Assembly (NCBI RefSeq): GCF_902459465.1
Contig: NC_047081.1
Location: 4,803,883-4,867,882, forward strand
Direction: 5' to 3'
Source of the DNA: Asterias rubens
Lineage: Eukaryota > Echinodermata > Asteroidea > Forcipulatida > Asteriidae
Length of the DNA stretch: 64,000 nucleotides
Below, piece by piece: positions 24,618 through 53,264 of the stretch. A program made the translations under genes and the position numbers. The notes beneath the pieces are model-generated. The model made no database searches. It saw only the letters and a list, made by a program, of their open reading frames with translations, and had not been told where the DNA came from. Numbering within the stretch: position 1 is the stretch's first letter; each line of letters starts with the position of its first letter.

Positions 24618-26892
24618 AATAGCGCGAAATGGACCAAAATGGCTTAAAATTGCCCCCCCCCCTTATTATTGCAGGCGATAGGCGGCACTAATTTTTTACA
24701 AACTCCCGGGAAAATCCCTGGAGTTTTTAACCCCACCGTCACCACAACAATCGTTCTCACTATCCCATTTTATATAGGTAACTTCCGGGAGTACTATTTC
24801 AAAAGGAATATGCACGGTCGTTTCACACTTACGATCAAACCCAAGAAAATACTTATGGTGTGAAAAGGGCTTTTCTTAGTAGTTCAAAAAGATCGACCAA
24901 AGGTTCCTGGGAATTTTCCCGGGAATATCCCGGGAATAACTATAGTGCGAAAAAGTTACATGAGATTCCACACTTTACCTAATTCAATTTGGCGGGTTGA
25001 ACCAACATCATGTGGTTACACGTGCGTGGACTCTAAGCTGTCCCACTGCACACGACTATCTCTTCTGTCAGCAGGTATGCCCATCATTTGTGTGCCACAA
25101 TTGGACAATAGGGCTACAGGTTAATCTGGGCATGGTCGTGGTGCGCCCTTCAGACCGCCTCTCGGACAATAAAGATTTGCATTCGTTCCAGTAATGAGGG
25201 GACAGAAAGTGCTGCTGGTGCAAGAGTAACGAGTGCCCAATCAAAATTCTGGTTACACGCCCGAGCATTTACCATACGTCCTATTTAGGTTTCCGTACGT
25301 CCTTTCGTTTAGGTTCTGGTACATCCCTAGGGAGACGAACATTATTGTCATGACATTGTTTACTCATTTCTCAAAAACTACAGCTCCCCAGCAACTAATA
25401 TTTTCAGGGAAGCTTTTTACTATCATTATCTTCAAACTGTGTAAGTTTAGTGTAATTCTGTGGACATTGTGTTTTTTGTCCTACAAAGTACCTAGACCCT
25501 TTCAGAGGAGGATGAAATCAAAGTTATACATACTTAATTATATGCAAAAGACAATCGGTTGAAAGGCAGAAAAAAAAAAAAAAAAATAAAAATAAAAAAT
25601 AAGACACACAATTATACTTAATCCTATTTGTTTTAGAATGATGCTTCTCATCTTTCCTCTCGCCTTTTTTTTCTCAGATTTGTTAATTATTTTTTACCAC
25701 GCCTGAGTGTCAACTGCCTTTAATGGGGGGAGCAGGTGCGACAATCTTTGCCGATACACGATATCTCATATCCATTCAATCGCTAAATGCATTGCCATGG
25801 TAATAGGCGCTATGTACATTATATGGCATCCATGGTATGAGATAGGATCAGTGCAATAATAGCAGCTGACCTGTGCATTTCAATGAATAGTTACAAATAT
25901 TCCGTCGGCTGTTTCTCCGCTGTAACAGCAAAGTCAACGTTAAAGACACTGGACAATATTAGTAATTGCCAAAGTCCAGTCTTCTCACTTGGTGTATCTC
26001 ATCATGCATAAAAAAACAAACCTGCGAAAATTTGAGCTCAATTGGTGGTCGAAGTTGCGAGATAATAATGCTTTAACAAGAAAACACCCTTGTCACACGA
26101 AATTGTGTGCTTTCAGATGCTTGATTTCGAGACCTCAAATTCTAAATCTGAGGTCTCGAAATCAAATTCGTGGAAAATTACTTCTTTCTCCAAAGCTACG
26201 TTACTTCAGAGGGAGCTGTTTCTCACAATGTTTGATAGAGTATCAACCTCTCCCCATAACCAAAAGGTTTTATGCTAATAATTATTTTGAGTATTTACCA
26301 ATAGTGTCCACTGCCTTTAAAGGCACTTAATTAATCAAGCCTTAATGTGCATTAGGCAACCGGGAAATGAAAAAAAACCTTATGGACAGTGTTTTTAGTC
26401 TGTCCGCTTATTATAAACGTGACCACATAGTTTACATTTTCCTGATAAATGCGTGTCTCAAAGCCAAGTGTAGGGAAAAAAGAACAAACGAGGCGTTTTT
26501 CTCGAAAACAAGTTTTTGCGAGGTGTTTTTGGAAGATTTGAATTCTAGTTTAGTCCCGTCTTGTGTGGTGCTATGGCCACTGAGTGCATTGCATGGTTAA
26601 CAGGGAACTCCAAAACCCAATGGGATTATTATTTTAAGTGGAGCATAATTTTCAAGCTCGATGCAACACTTGTAACGAAACATAACTTAAACTGAGAGCA
26701 TTGTGATGTTGCGCGGCCTGCATAGAAACTGAATGAGTGAAAACGTTATGGCAGGATATGGAACTGGAAGACCCGGGTAGAAGACCTTTTTGTTTTTTAA
26801 GTTTGGGTTAGAATTGCAGGTTTCCTACCTTCCACAGTGAGTATCAATCCCATGATGTAGTATTCCAAAGGACCCAGTGCTGCAACTTCCAT
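15757..26892 (-). CDS. RGR: RGR-type opsin (retinal G protein-coupled receptor), 6 coding exons, 290 aa
   Basis: Joined exons 26829-26892, 19046-19133, 18493-18527, 18028-18204, 16087-16361 and 15757-15990 (minus strand) give 873 nt. All junction phases agree. The product is a seven-helix membrane protein of 290 residues (human RGR is about 291). Landmarks: N-terminal GPLEYYIMGLILTVEA; TM2 TGHLLGITLCIGDLGI; disulfide cysteines about C87 (DEYCQ) and C164 (STCMLDF); DKCY at 111-114 in place of D/ERY; GWGRYAIEP with Glu at about 158; TM7 APILAK with the retinal Schiff-base Lys at about 257; a G-N-T in place of NPxxY. RGR binds all-trans retinal and photoisomerises it to 11-cis. The altered DRY and NPxxY motifs fit a photoisomerase rather than a strong G-protein coupler. 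Peropsin is the nearest alternative, but GWG.Y..EP and the length favour RGR. Confidence 0.9.
16087..16361 (-). CDS. RGR: RGR-like opsin exon 5 (TM4, ECL2, TM5)
   Basis: Acceptor CATTCAG before 16361 and donor CAAG|GTAACC. Starts with two bases of a split Gly codon and ends in phase 0. Encodes WLNALFWSLTPLSPIGWGRY and the ECL2 cysteine. Intron 5 is only 96 nt. Confidence 0.93.
16448..17539. mobile_element. Tc1/mariner-like element with long TIRs, internally deleted
   Basis: 1092 bp bounded by TA target duplications (16446-16447 and 17540-17541). TIRs begin AACTGCTCACAAAAAGTAAG and pair imperfectly over about 200 bp (to about 16655 and from about 17335). The interior keeps only the C-terminal half of a transposase on the minus strand. 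It lies in intron 4 of the opsin. Confidence 0.92.
16802..17230 (-). pseudogene. Tc1-like transposase, C-terminal fragment
   Basis: An open frame of about 143 residues with the DDE-family block QDDNARPHRAR, then DWPANSPDLNPMEHL and a WDQLG-like motif in which Trp is Cys (HLCDQLG). The N-terminal DNA-binding domain and the first catalytic Asp are missing, so it is not active by itself. Confidence 0.9.
17591..17984 (+). mobile_element. MITE family A copy in opsin intron 4
   Basis: Runs from ACACACTGGACACTTTTGG to ACCACTGCCTTTAA and carries the shared middle (CACACGAAGTTGTGCGC, paired GAGACCT motifs, CTTCTTTCTCGAAAACTACG). It sits directly beside the Tc1-like element. Confidence 0.85.
18028..18204 (-). 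CDS. RGR: RGR-like opsin exon 4 (TM2 end, TM3)
   Basis: Acceptor GATTACAG before 18204, donor AAAG|GTAATG. 177 nt, split Gly codons at both ends. Contains ETWPFGDEYCQLYAF and LALDKCY; Cys 87 is the TM3 disulfide cysteine. Confidence 0.93.
18493..18527 (-). CDS. RGR: RGR-like opsin exon 3, 35-nt microexon (TM2)
   Basis: Acceptor ACCGCAGAG before 18527 and donor TTGG|GTATCA. The 11 whole codons read LLGITLCIGDL. With flanking split codons this completes TGHLLGITLCIGDLGI, aligning with CHLLVLSLALADSGI of vertebrate RGR. Phase fits exons 2 and 4. It is too short for ORF callers. Confidence 0.8.
18656..19044 (+). mobile_element. MITE family A copy, abutting opsin exon 2
   Basis: Near full-length copy from ACACTGAACACTATTGG to GTGTCCAGTGCCTTTAA. 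Its right terminus ends one base before opsin exon 2, so the T of that exon's GT splice donor is the last base of the element. Confidence 0.85.
19046..19133 (-). CDS. RGR: RGR-like opsin exon 2 (TM1)
   Basis: Acceptor GTTTCAG before 19133; donor GGGCA|GTTAAAG. 88 nt with two bases of split codons at each end. Encodes VTLNDWMFLTIIPGFLIITY then RPRIQSTG, the first helix and first cytoplasmic loop. The donor is weak (GTTAAA). Confidence 0.75.
19800..19998. mobile_element. MITE family B fragment
   Basis: Matches the right part of the complete copy at 58478-58803 (ACAGTTTCAGACGCTTTTCA, AAGACCAACTC.ACCGATCCAA). Truncated on one side. Confidence 0.6.
19990..20339. mobile_element. MITE family A copy, right end lost
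   Basis: Starts CTTTAAAGACACTTGACACT and follows the family to TTGTTAGGTTTTTTGCTTAT, then breaks off at GGCGCGGATCC without the terminal block. Confidence 0.8.
20340..20560. repeat. GC-rich dispersed repeat fragment
   Basis: Contains consecutive small hairpins GGGGCGAAGCCCC and GGGGGCGAAGCCCCC. This looks like a mobile-element end, but I cannot name the family. Confidence 0.4.
20561..21039. other. AT-rich intronic stretch, nothing seen
   Basis: Opsin intron 1 sequence without recognised genes or repeats. Confidence 0.5.
21040..21875. mobile_element. PIF/Harbinger-like element, 836 bp
   Basis: TIRs AGCCGTGTTCCCATTGGACT are perfectly inverted at both ends and flanked by TAA on each side (21037-21039 and 21876-21878), a TWA-type 3-bp target duplication. 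Subterminal copies of GTTCCCATTGGA.TT also occur at 21666 and 21796. It carries the start of a trihelix-like coding frame. Confidence 0.8.
21336..21500 (+). pseudogene. Trihelix/Myb-SANT-like N-terminal fragment in a Harbinger-like element
   Basis: The frame opens MASSSSLSTPNAPPSTK, passes a basic stretch (APRKRKSK, EGKRKK), then NWGHAETVGLIAIWGSDE. The last resembles the first helix of trihelix/Myb-SANT domains (W..eEt..LI.iW). The domain is cut after the first helix, so this is a remnant of the element's DNA-binding protein or of a captured host gene. Confidence 0.5.
21879..22590. other. Intronic, nothing recognised
   Basis: Opsin intron 1; no coding or repeat family seen. Confidence 0.45.
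22592..22745. repeat. 30-bp tandem repeat, 5 copies
   Basis: Five nearly perfect units of GAGATTGGTACCCAAATACA plus TGTATCTTTT. All frames stay open across it, which explains several spurious frames on both strands. Confidence 0.97.
22746..23332. other. Intronic, nothing recognised
   Basis: Contains a short local repeat of ATAGCGT.TCGGC near 23020-23090, otherwise no feature. Confidence 0.4.
24197..24568. mobile_element. MITE family A copy, diverged
   Basis: Begins AAGGTATTGAACACGTTTGG and ends ACGTGTACAGTGTCTTTAA, with the usual AGACCAGTATTCTCACTTCG and CACCCTTGTTAAATAGTGTG blocks. Older than the other copies by divergence; nested in the long-TIR element. Confidence 0.75.
24580..24619. repeat. 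(AATA)n microsatellite
   Basis: About ten AATA units. Confidence 0.95.
25940..26320 (+). mobile_element. MITE family A, complete copy
   Basis: Both termini present: TTAAAGACACTGGACAATAT on the left and ATAGTGTCCACTGCCTTTAA on the right. The centre holds an inverted pair of GAGACCT/AGGTCTC motifs. Useful as the reference copy for the family. Confidence 0.9.
26829..26892 (-). CDS. RGR: RGR-like opsin exon 1 (N-terminus)
   Basis: Start ATG at 26890-26892, donor GGAAG|GTAGGA. Encodes MEVAALGPLEYYIMGLILTV-E plus one base of a split Ala codon. GPLEYYIMGLILTVEA aligns with GELEVLAVGMVLLVEA of vertebrate RGR, which fixes the start. Confidence 0.85.
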
Positions 26893-28142
26893 GGTCTCAG
26901 ATGATGACAGTGTTTACTCCTTAGCTATCAAAGAAACTAATTGCCGAGAGTGTACAATATTATATTATTTGAACCACAATCTAAATAATCTGAACTGTAT
27001 ATATGCCTACCAGGCCCGTCGCACCATCGGCCTCATATACAATTAATGTTGTGAATACCGAATTGCTCCTTGACTGTCATTAACCTCAACTATAGTTTTT
27101 CGCAATCAGCAATCAATTTAGCAACTAGATCCTATCCACCATGCTCTTACCCAGCGTTGACAGTAAACGTAACCATGCTAGGCATAGCTCAATCAGTATG
27201 TAGGCAGTACTTACCGAGCGTGTGCGAAGCCAGCACTCTTGCTTTCGGTCTAAGCTCTCAGGCTGCTGACCTGGCGTGCGGTGTATCTTCAGTTAATAAG
27301 ACCCTAGAAGTATTCAGTAAACGAAACAGCAATCCACAAAATGACAATGTTGGCCTTGATCATGCTATGGTTGACCACTAATCACCAGTTACTGAGCGAA
27401 AGTACCCAATGAGAACACATTACCATTGCTTTCTGCTCTAATGGTCTTTGTGTTTCCAATGCTGCCAGTGGGATACAATGGATAACTACATAAGCTGCAT
27501 GATGTTATTTACAATAGGCCTAATACTCAAGCAATTATAACAGCGTTATTCAGATCACGCAAACCTTTCCCAGGGAAGTAACAAATATTGAAATTAGATT
27601 TGCACATTCCCCATTGATCATACGGTGCATGTTGTCGGCAGCTCGATAGGAAATCGCGAGATAGAGCTATCATGAAGGCGGGAAAAGGCGATGACAGAAT
27701 CAAGGCATATTTTAAGAGAAACGCGGGGTTGCACAATTTTTGCCTAGAGGCCACTTCTGTCCAAACAAAACTGAGGTTGGCGTTTTGCATTTTTTTCTCA
27801 ATGTCTCATACGTCCCTTTCGGCACATTTGTTGTGCCGTTTAAAAAAAATTATGATTCAGTAATCATGCTGAGTGTACGTTTTTGTAAGACAATCTGTTT
27901 GTATGGCTATTATGATGATAAGAATTCAAAATGGCGGTTTTGGGGGGTTGGGGACGGCGCACCATCTTTGTTTTAACTTGCGTTCGGTTAGCTTCCCTGT
28001 GTCGACCCCGCCGTGCTCATTCGGGTGAGCCCATGACAAGAGCTAATCGAACGATCACCCGCCCTCTCCTAGTGACGTCATGCACCTCGGGCAGCCCCAA
28101 GTGACCCGTTCCACAAGCAGGGCACTGGGGGCTGACCCGGGT
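26893..28142. other. Region upstream of the opsin, no gene seen
   Basis: Should contain the opsin 5' UTR and promoter, but no core promoter motif stands out. The frame at 27070-27381 has no recognisable family. Confidence 0.4.
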
Positions 28143-28343
28143 GAGCTGAGGTCTCGAAATCAAATTCGTGGAAAATTACCTTTTTCTCGAAAACTACGTT
28201 ATTCAGAGGGAGCTGTTTCTCACAATGTTTTACACTATCATCCTCTTCCCATTACTCATTACCATGTAAGGTGTTATGCTTATACTTATTTTGAGCATAG
28301 AGTAAGGACAGAAGTAATTACCAATAGTGTCCACTGCCTTTAA
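28143..28343. mobile_element. MITE family A, right half
   Basis: Starts in the middle of the family (GAGGTCTCGAAATCAAATTC) and ends with the complete terminus AATAGTGTCCACTGCCTTTAA minus flanks. Confidence 0.85.
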
Positions 28344-28373
28344 CATATTAGTTTTGGTTGAATAGACATTATG

Positions 28374-28505
28374 CATTGACGTCATCCAGCCGCCATCTTT
28401 GAGGTCAAACGGTGACGAAACAATCGAAACGCACATAGATTGGCCAATGAAAGACCTCCTTTTGACCTCAATGCGGGGGCGCCGTACTGAAATGACGTCA
28501 TGTGA
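28374..28505. mobile_element. Fold-back element with two CRE palindromes
   Basis: Inverted ends: TTGACGTCATCCAGCCGCC on the left, GGGCGCCGTACTGAAATGACGT on the right, with inner TTTGAGGTCAAA/TTTTGACCTCAA pairing. Carries two TGACGTCA sites, an ATTGGCCAAT box and GCCGCCATCTTT (YY1-like). It is 1.5 kb upstream of the opsin start codon. More likely a MITE than a promoter, though it could be co-opted. Confidence 0.55.
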
Positions 28506-30776
28506 ATAAGGTCTATAGAAAACGGCCATTTTGGACGCCTAGATTTCGGAAACAGCTCTATTTGGGATTTCCGGGATTTTAAGTTTAAGCCACTTGGGGC
28601 ATTCATAAAACCGTAGAAAAAAATTCCCTTAAAAAGTTCGTAAAATGAATTCACTAGTCTTAATTTAAATTTGATGTTAATTATTCATTTATTAAATTGA
28701 TTTGGGGTTGAACTTCAATTCAACCCAAAACCTCAAACATTTATTTTATATAATTTATTTCCTAAAAACCTCAACAAATGGAGAAGATAAAAAGATTTAT
28801 AAAAATTCCATATGTGGCTCTATTATTGTGCATGCTATTGCTCATCTTAACATACTACCAGTCTCAGCCTAGAGTCCAAACCCGAAGCTTAACAATTTTT
28901 TACTGAGGAACCAAACCCTCATTTTTAATTATGGGCTGAAATTAGGAAAGATTTGGGGAAATTCTTTTGTGTTAAACTATTATGTGACGTCACTCTATTA
29001 ATGAAAGAGTAGATTATTTTTACGAATCTACACTCACTCAACTGTAGATTCGTGTGAACAAACTTGAAAATGCGTGTCTTTCCGAAAACATGATGTGAAA
29101 ACTACTCAGCAGAAAACATGTTTATTTTAATGTCCCCAAACCATTTTTAAAGTTAAACAATTTACTTTAGTAAATAACATAATTTTAATCAAAACGTTGT
29201 ACTCAATAGTGTTCAAGCACTATAATAAGCTTATAAGTATATGTATTTTTTTTAAAGTAATAAATGTGACCAAACGTCGCTCGACAAAGTAAGATTGGGG
29301 GAAATAGTTTAAGTTGGAGAATAGACTCGAACGTGTAGATTCGTGACAATGTATTCGCCTCCAACTCGTACATTCTATCCACGAATCTACACTTTCTTGT
29401 CCATTCTCCTTTAATCTGCACATGTATCTCCTATGAAGTCTTCACCTTAAATGGCCTTTGGCGATTTCTTCATTTTAACAAGAAAACTATTCAGAATAAG
29501 ATACCGGTGCCCGTTTTCATGCACAGATATTATTTATTTATTCACAGGTTTAAACAAGTCACAATAAAATTAACATACAAAATAAAGAAAACACATAAAA
29601 ACGTGAATGCATGTCCAGTATAGATACAAACAATCGGATTAATAAGTAAAATGAGGTATTCATAATTCAATGTACGAAAACAAAAACTGGGTGGAAATAA
29701 AAAGTTCAACTGGGCCAGGTCTTCTTTAAGCCCAAACTTATAGCAGGTAATGATGGTACCTATAGTAATCCAACCCAAACCATGTTAATAACCCTTCTTA
29801 AATGATCTGGATTGAATTATAAGAGTTTGATGCCTTTAAGTATTCATGTAGAGCACAATGTGATAGTATTGTAAAAGGAGAAATACAGTTCAATTTGTTG
29901 TAAAAGGAGAAATACAGTTCAATTTGTTGGTACAAAATATGCAGGTGAAAGACCTGCGCCCAAACTCATAAAGCTGTTGAGCAGAAAATACCATTTATTT
30001 GCTGAGCAAAAAGTGAGTGGGGCACCAGTTACAACATTGTAAACTGAAAGGAATGTTGGCTGGTATCTGTTTTGCTAAACATTTTGTTGTTTGTGCTTAC
30101 AGGCTTTAAGAAATTGGGCCATATTGTAAAGTAGCCTGTATCAATTACAATGGAGCATACTGTGCAATGTTGGGAACGCGGCATTGCAATGTTTATTAGA
30201 GATAGTTCTAACCAATGCAGCTGTTTTATTGCTACATTTATATGCCTCATTTAAAATCCAAGTCTGATTGGTTAAAAATGGAGTCATGGAAATAGGTGGG
30301 CCCCTTTCCTGGCAAGATGACGTCATACATGTAGTAAACTAAGCCCGGTTCTGAGACCGCCGGAGCTCCGAGACCGCCGGAGCTCCAAGACCGCCACACC
30401 GGGGCATAGCTGCAATCGACTTTGTCTGCCCTGAAAGTAAACGGTCGCAAATAGGTCGCTCGTGCGTAGCCGACTGTATGTACGACTATCGTTCCGTGTC
30501 ACGGTAGTCAGGGTTTGTTGATTAGAAGAATCTTTGTTCGGTATATAAACGAAACATTGACAGCTTAATAATCGGGACACAGTTAAAATTATAGGCCCTC
30601 GGTGATGTCAAAACCATGACTATGCCCGAAGCGATATTTCCATACTATTAAACGCATTCATCTCAACCTTCAAAGTCAACCAGGTGTGATTCATCTTTAG
30701 TTAGAAAAGATTTTTCTTATTACAGCATAATATCTGGCACTATTTCAATATAGGGAAAGGTGTAATCAACACAATC
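28506..30776. other. Gene-poor AT-rich region
   Basis: No coding family recognised. Small repeats only: ACGAATCTACACT/TGTAGATTCGTG inverted motifs between 29015 and 29395, a 30-bp direct duplication at 29873-29932, and a 19-bp duplication CCGGAGCTC.GAGACCG near 30350-30395. Confidence 0.5.
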
Positions 30777-31010
30777 TTTAAAGGAACACGTTGCCTTGGA
30801 TCGGACGAGTTGGTCTATAAAAAGCGTATGTAACCCTTGTCTATAAAATGCATATGGTTGGAAATGGCCGAGCGTGTTAGTTCGCACAGTAAAAGGAAAA
30901 CCACGCAATTTCGGGGCAAACTTGTGTGGATCATTGTATTCTACTTTAAAAACATCTTTCCAACCAGATGCATACAAAAAAGCGGTTACAAACGCTGTGT
31001 CCCTTAAAAA
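30777..31010. mobile_element. MITE family B, partial copy
   Basis: Left terminus TTTAAAGGAACACGTTGCCT, then TGGATCGGACGAGTTGGTCT, and the family body up to GCGGTTACAAACGCTG. The right terminus is missing. Confidence 0.75.
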
Positions 31011-31898
31011 GCATGACAAGCACTTGCTCTTCTTAATAAAATGGCATTACAGTCAAACTATTCTCTATCTACAAGTATCAAAATGTATTGATAAAATATT
31101 TTGTAATATAAATGGGATGAGCTTTTTATGATTTGAATAATCCATTCTCATCATCGATTATGCACACATTTAAACAAAATTTAAGTAAAGATTAGATGCA
31201 TAATCATGTACTTTTGATAAAATGGTCACAAGAGACTATACAGCACGTCTTGGGAAATCTCCTAAGGTGTTGAATATTAAAACATGACAGTTAAACAAAT
31301 GGTTCTGAAATGTCAACGAGAATAGAATCTCTGAGTGAATTACTTGTAGTTATTTTGTGGAAGTAAACAGGTAGGATATTTTTAATGTAGAGGGTAAAAT
31401 AGTACAACTATCACAAACAAAATTGCTGATAGCACAGGGAACTGTTTTAGTTTTGAATATGCATCTTTGACACTATCGATAGTTTGCATCAAATTATGTT
31501 ACAAATTTCCTTTGATTTGAGGGGTAACGTTTACGGTAACAATCAAAACACTGATTATTGGATAATTTAGAGGCAGGTGGGTACTGAATTAAGGCTTAGA
31601 TGTACATAATCATTTCTCATCATATAAAAATCTAACCCTTTCTAATTCCAATAAGAGGAGATCTACATACAATAAGACACATATAGATCACACCATGTGT
31701 AATCATTATTCAATGCGCATGTCAACAAAGTCAAGCTACAGTCAAACAGGATCCAACCTCATCCAATTAAACAAGAAATGCCAACGAGGCAAACCAGTTC
31801 AGCAGCTTTCAGAGCGTAACCTCCAAAACGTGTTCACATTGGCTAGTAATCTGATTCATTATACTTGGCCCAAACATCCAAGAAGATCTCTGTCATCA
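31011..31898. other. Intergenic, nothing recognised
   Basis: No gene or repeat family seen. Confidence 0.5.
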
Positions 31899-32337
31899 GG
31901 GGTTGGTTCCACTCGCGCAAACGACTCGTAACTGTTCGCGCAAACGTTTTGTTGTCTTTTGAACGATTGGTGCGTATACGCGATGTCAACATGGCGGCGC
32001 CCTGAAATGAAGATGGCGCGCACCATACGTATTTTTTTTTTACTTTGTTTTTGCTGCAATAGTCCTCTTTTTGACACCATTACATCAACTAATTAACTTT
32101 GTTATTCCAAATCTGCATTATCATCCACCGAAAATACAATGTAATTATGTTTGTGACAAAGAAATAATACCGTATGCTTGTCCGCCATTTTAAAAACCAC
32201 TCGCCAACACCTCCGAAGTATGTTCGCCTAAAGTTGCCAACGTTCGCCAACGGTGGCAGCGAACAACTCGTTCCACTTGAAATTGTTGGCGAACGTGCGC
32301 AACTGTTGGCAACGTTTGCGCGAGTGGAACGCACCCA
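31899..32337. mobile_element. Fold-back/MITE element, about 440 bp
   Basis: The ends pair as GGTTGGTTCCACTCGCGCAA on the left and TTGCGCGAGTGGAACGCACC on the right. Inner GTTCGCGCAAACGTTTTG/GTTGGCAACGTTTGCG blocks also pair. No coding capacity. Confidence 0.75.
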
Positions 32338-32879
32338 TGATCTGGGCTTAAAAAATAAAACAAGAATAAACAAACTGTACATGATGTAAACTTCTTTAAA
32401 AGGCTCAAACCAAGAAAATGAAAATACCCGCAATCTGATGTGAGCAAATATTCCAATATGACTGACTGTCCATTCTATGGTGCCCAGAGGCCTACACTCA
32501 ATAAGGTACAAGTTTAATTCACTTTATAAATGCTATACATTAACATAATAATCAATACTACAATTATTAAAAACACATAACTGGCTACTCTTACCAAAGC
32601 ACTTTGTACAGATGTACAAAAAGAATATAATTACCTCACAAAATATGATAACGTATTGCTTTCTGCCAATTCTTGTATTCATTTAGAAGTTTATATACAA
32701 AGGACTATTGTTCGACACACATGATTGCATTAACATTTGAATGCTTAATGTATACATTTTAAATGTTTATATTAAAAATGGTAAATTTGAAAGATGTATA
32801 AAATGTTGTTTCAATAAACTAACTGTTTTTTAAAAGTCCATGTTCTTTGTCTTTGGTGATGTTATTCTTGATCAGTGTA
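32338..32879. other. AT-rich intergenic stretch
   Basis: Nothing recognised; a plus-strand AATAAA near 32813 is not attached to any gene I can see. Confidence 0.4.
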
Positions 32880-33780
32880 CATGTAACACCTGGAGTATGC
32901 AACCACAGTGGGTAACCATGGGGCTTGTCACCTAGTGCAGAACAATGGGGGTATGTCACCTAGTGCGTAACCACAAGGTTTGTTACCTGGAGTATGTAAC
33001 TATTGGGTGTGTTACCTGGAGTGTGCAACTACTGGGTGTGTTACTGAAGTATGTAACTATTGGGCGTGTTACCTGGAGTATGTAACTATTGGATGTGTTA
33101 CCTGGAGTATGTAACTATGGGGTGTGTTACCTGAAGTATGTAACTATTGGGCGTGTTACCTGGAGTATGTAACTATGGGGTGTGTTACTTGAAGTATGTA
33201 ACTATTGGGTGTGTTACCTGGAGTATGTAACTATGGGGTGTGTTACCTGAAGTATGTAACTATTGGGTGTGTTACCTGAAGTATGTAACTATTGGGCGTG
33301 TTACCTGGAGTATGTAACTATTGGATGTGTTACCTGGAGTATGTAACTATGGGGTGTGTTACCTGAAGTATGTAACTATTGGGCGTGTTACCTGGAGTAT
33401 GTAACTATTCGGTGTGTTACCTGAAGTATGTAACTATTGGGTGTGTTACCTGGAGTATGTAACTATTCGGTGTGTTACCTGAAGTATGTAACTATTGGGC
33501 GTGTTACTTGGAGTATGTAACTATTGGGTGTGTTACCTGAAGTATGTAACTATTGGGCGTGTTACCTGGAGTATGTAACTATTGGGCGTGTTACCTGGAG
33601 TATGTAACTATTGGGCGTGTTACCTGGAGTATGTAACTATTGGGTGTGTTACCTGAAGTATGTAACTATTGGGTGTGTTACCTGAAGTTTGTAACTATTG
33701 GGCGTGTTACCTGGAGTATGTAACTATTGGGTGTGTTACCTGGAGTTTGTAACTATGGGGTGTGACCCGAGTATGGAACC
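32880..33780. repeat. 29-bp minisatellite, about 30 copies
   Basis: Unit GTAACTATTGGGTGTGTTAC plus CTGGAGTAT, alternating with a CTGAAGTAT variant and GGCGTG/GGGGTG variants. Units follow each other without spacers. Confidence 0.96.
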
Positions 33781-34083
33781 AATCATGGGGTTTGTTACCT
33801 GAGACCCATTGCAATGGCTGCCATCTTTGATGACAAACAATGGAAACATGCACCACTCTCAGCAAATGATAGCTCTTCATTCGTGCGCACTTTTCATCAG
33901 CAATGGTGGCTAATGCAAGGGGCCTTTAGGCAGGATTGGAATGCATGTTTGTTACCTGGGGTAGGTATATACATGCAGTTACATTTGTAGAACTTTTGGA
34001 ACAAAGGTCTCCAAAACGTTTTTGTTTATTCAACTTGGTCTCCACAAGGGAATTCTTAAGTAAATGAAATAATTGCTCCAATA

Positions 34084-34234
34084 CGCCTCTCTTAATATTT
34101 ATGCATGACGTCATAATTCTTACCCAAAATGAGGTTATGGGCGCACGTCCCCAATCACTTGCAGTGGCTGCGCCCTTTGCCTCCTTTTGAAATAGCATTG
34201 TGACGTACCTCATGCATAAATATTAAGAGAGGCG
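34084..34234. mobile_element. MITE family C copy 1 (TA-flanked)
   Basis: 151 bp with perfect TIRs CGCCTCTCTTAATATTTATG and TA on both sides (34082-34083, 34235-34236). A second copy lies at 60867-61010. TA duplication suggests a Tc1/mariner-type driver. Confidence 0.9.
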
Positions 34235-35117
34235 TATAGCAAGTCCCCACAACCATGTGTGCAAAAAAACTTGTGAGTGTGTGCACCTTTTCGTATTAAC
34301 TATGTGTTGCATGGAGTGTTTAACCATGAAACATGTCTACGCATTCAAACCAAGGATTTTAACAAAAGGGATCTGGGAAAATGACAGAAGGGGACAGTCC
34401 TTGCTCGCTCTGTGATGTGTACAAAACTTATTGGGACATTGCTAAAAGAAAACCCAAGTCCAAACAATGCGAGGACAAAGGGGTGTCCTCAGTTTGTACA
34501 CTAATAAACACTACTTAGTAATGCAAGACAAAAGTTGTTTTAGTTTCAAGTTGTGTCAAGGGTTTAGTCTGTGAGAAAACAGACTATTCCTGTACAGTAA
34601 TGACAAGTTTTTAAACTCATGTAGATAATTAAGCATGCTTTATCATGTCAACAGTATGTTTCTTGTACACATCAGGTAATATCAAACATGCCATGTACAT
34701 GGAAATCACAGTATTGGTTCATTTACTCCAGGTAATACAAGCAATCCCACAACAAGATCAATCATTCTTGATCAAATCTGGACCCAATTTCATGGTTCTG
34801 CTAACCATAAGCAAGGGTTAGCAGAGAATTTTGGCTTGTGCACATGCCTACCCCATGTTATAAGGCATTCTACACTTAAACAGCTAGCGCACAAATTCGG
34901 CGCTTGCCGTGCACAAGCAGAGAATGGTGGTCGAAAGCACAGAATTCAGAGGTAAGCAGAGCCATGAAATTGGGCCCTGTTCATTCACTGATGAAATAAA
35001 GTGTTCTTGATGATACCATAGCTATGATGTAAGAAGATCTTTCAGCCAAACAGCACTGCCCTCAACACTCTCTGGCTGGTACAAACGCCAAAGTATTTTA
35101 CAAGATGAGTGAAGAAT
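34235..35117. other. LIN54 3' UTR candidate region
   Basis: If the last LIN54 exon is as called, its 3' UTR reads leftward from 35117. The first minus-strand AATAAA I see is at 34025-34030, just beyond a MITE. No coding signal. Confidence 0.35.

Positions 35118-53264
<18,147 letters not shown>

Larger units (their letters stand above)
23333..25502. mobile_element. Long-TIR DNA element, about 2.17 kb, non-autonomous
   Basis: The first about 250 bp (AAAGGATACGGGTACTTTTT through AGGGATGTACCAGAACCTAA and ACGAAAGGACGTACGGAAAC) reappear inverted in the last about 240 bp. No transposase is visible inside. A MITE family A copy (24197-24568) and other insertions sit in it. It occupies much of opsin intron 1. 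Confidence 0.75.

Noticed and set aside
27070..27381. 103-codon plus-strand frame upstream of the opsin
   Set aside because: No family resemblance, signal peptide or splice context.
32880..33780. Direct repeats resembling a CRISPR array
   Set aside because: 29-bp units adjoin each other without spacers; minisatellite.
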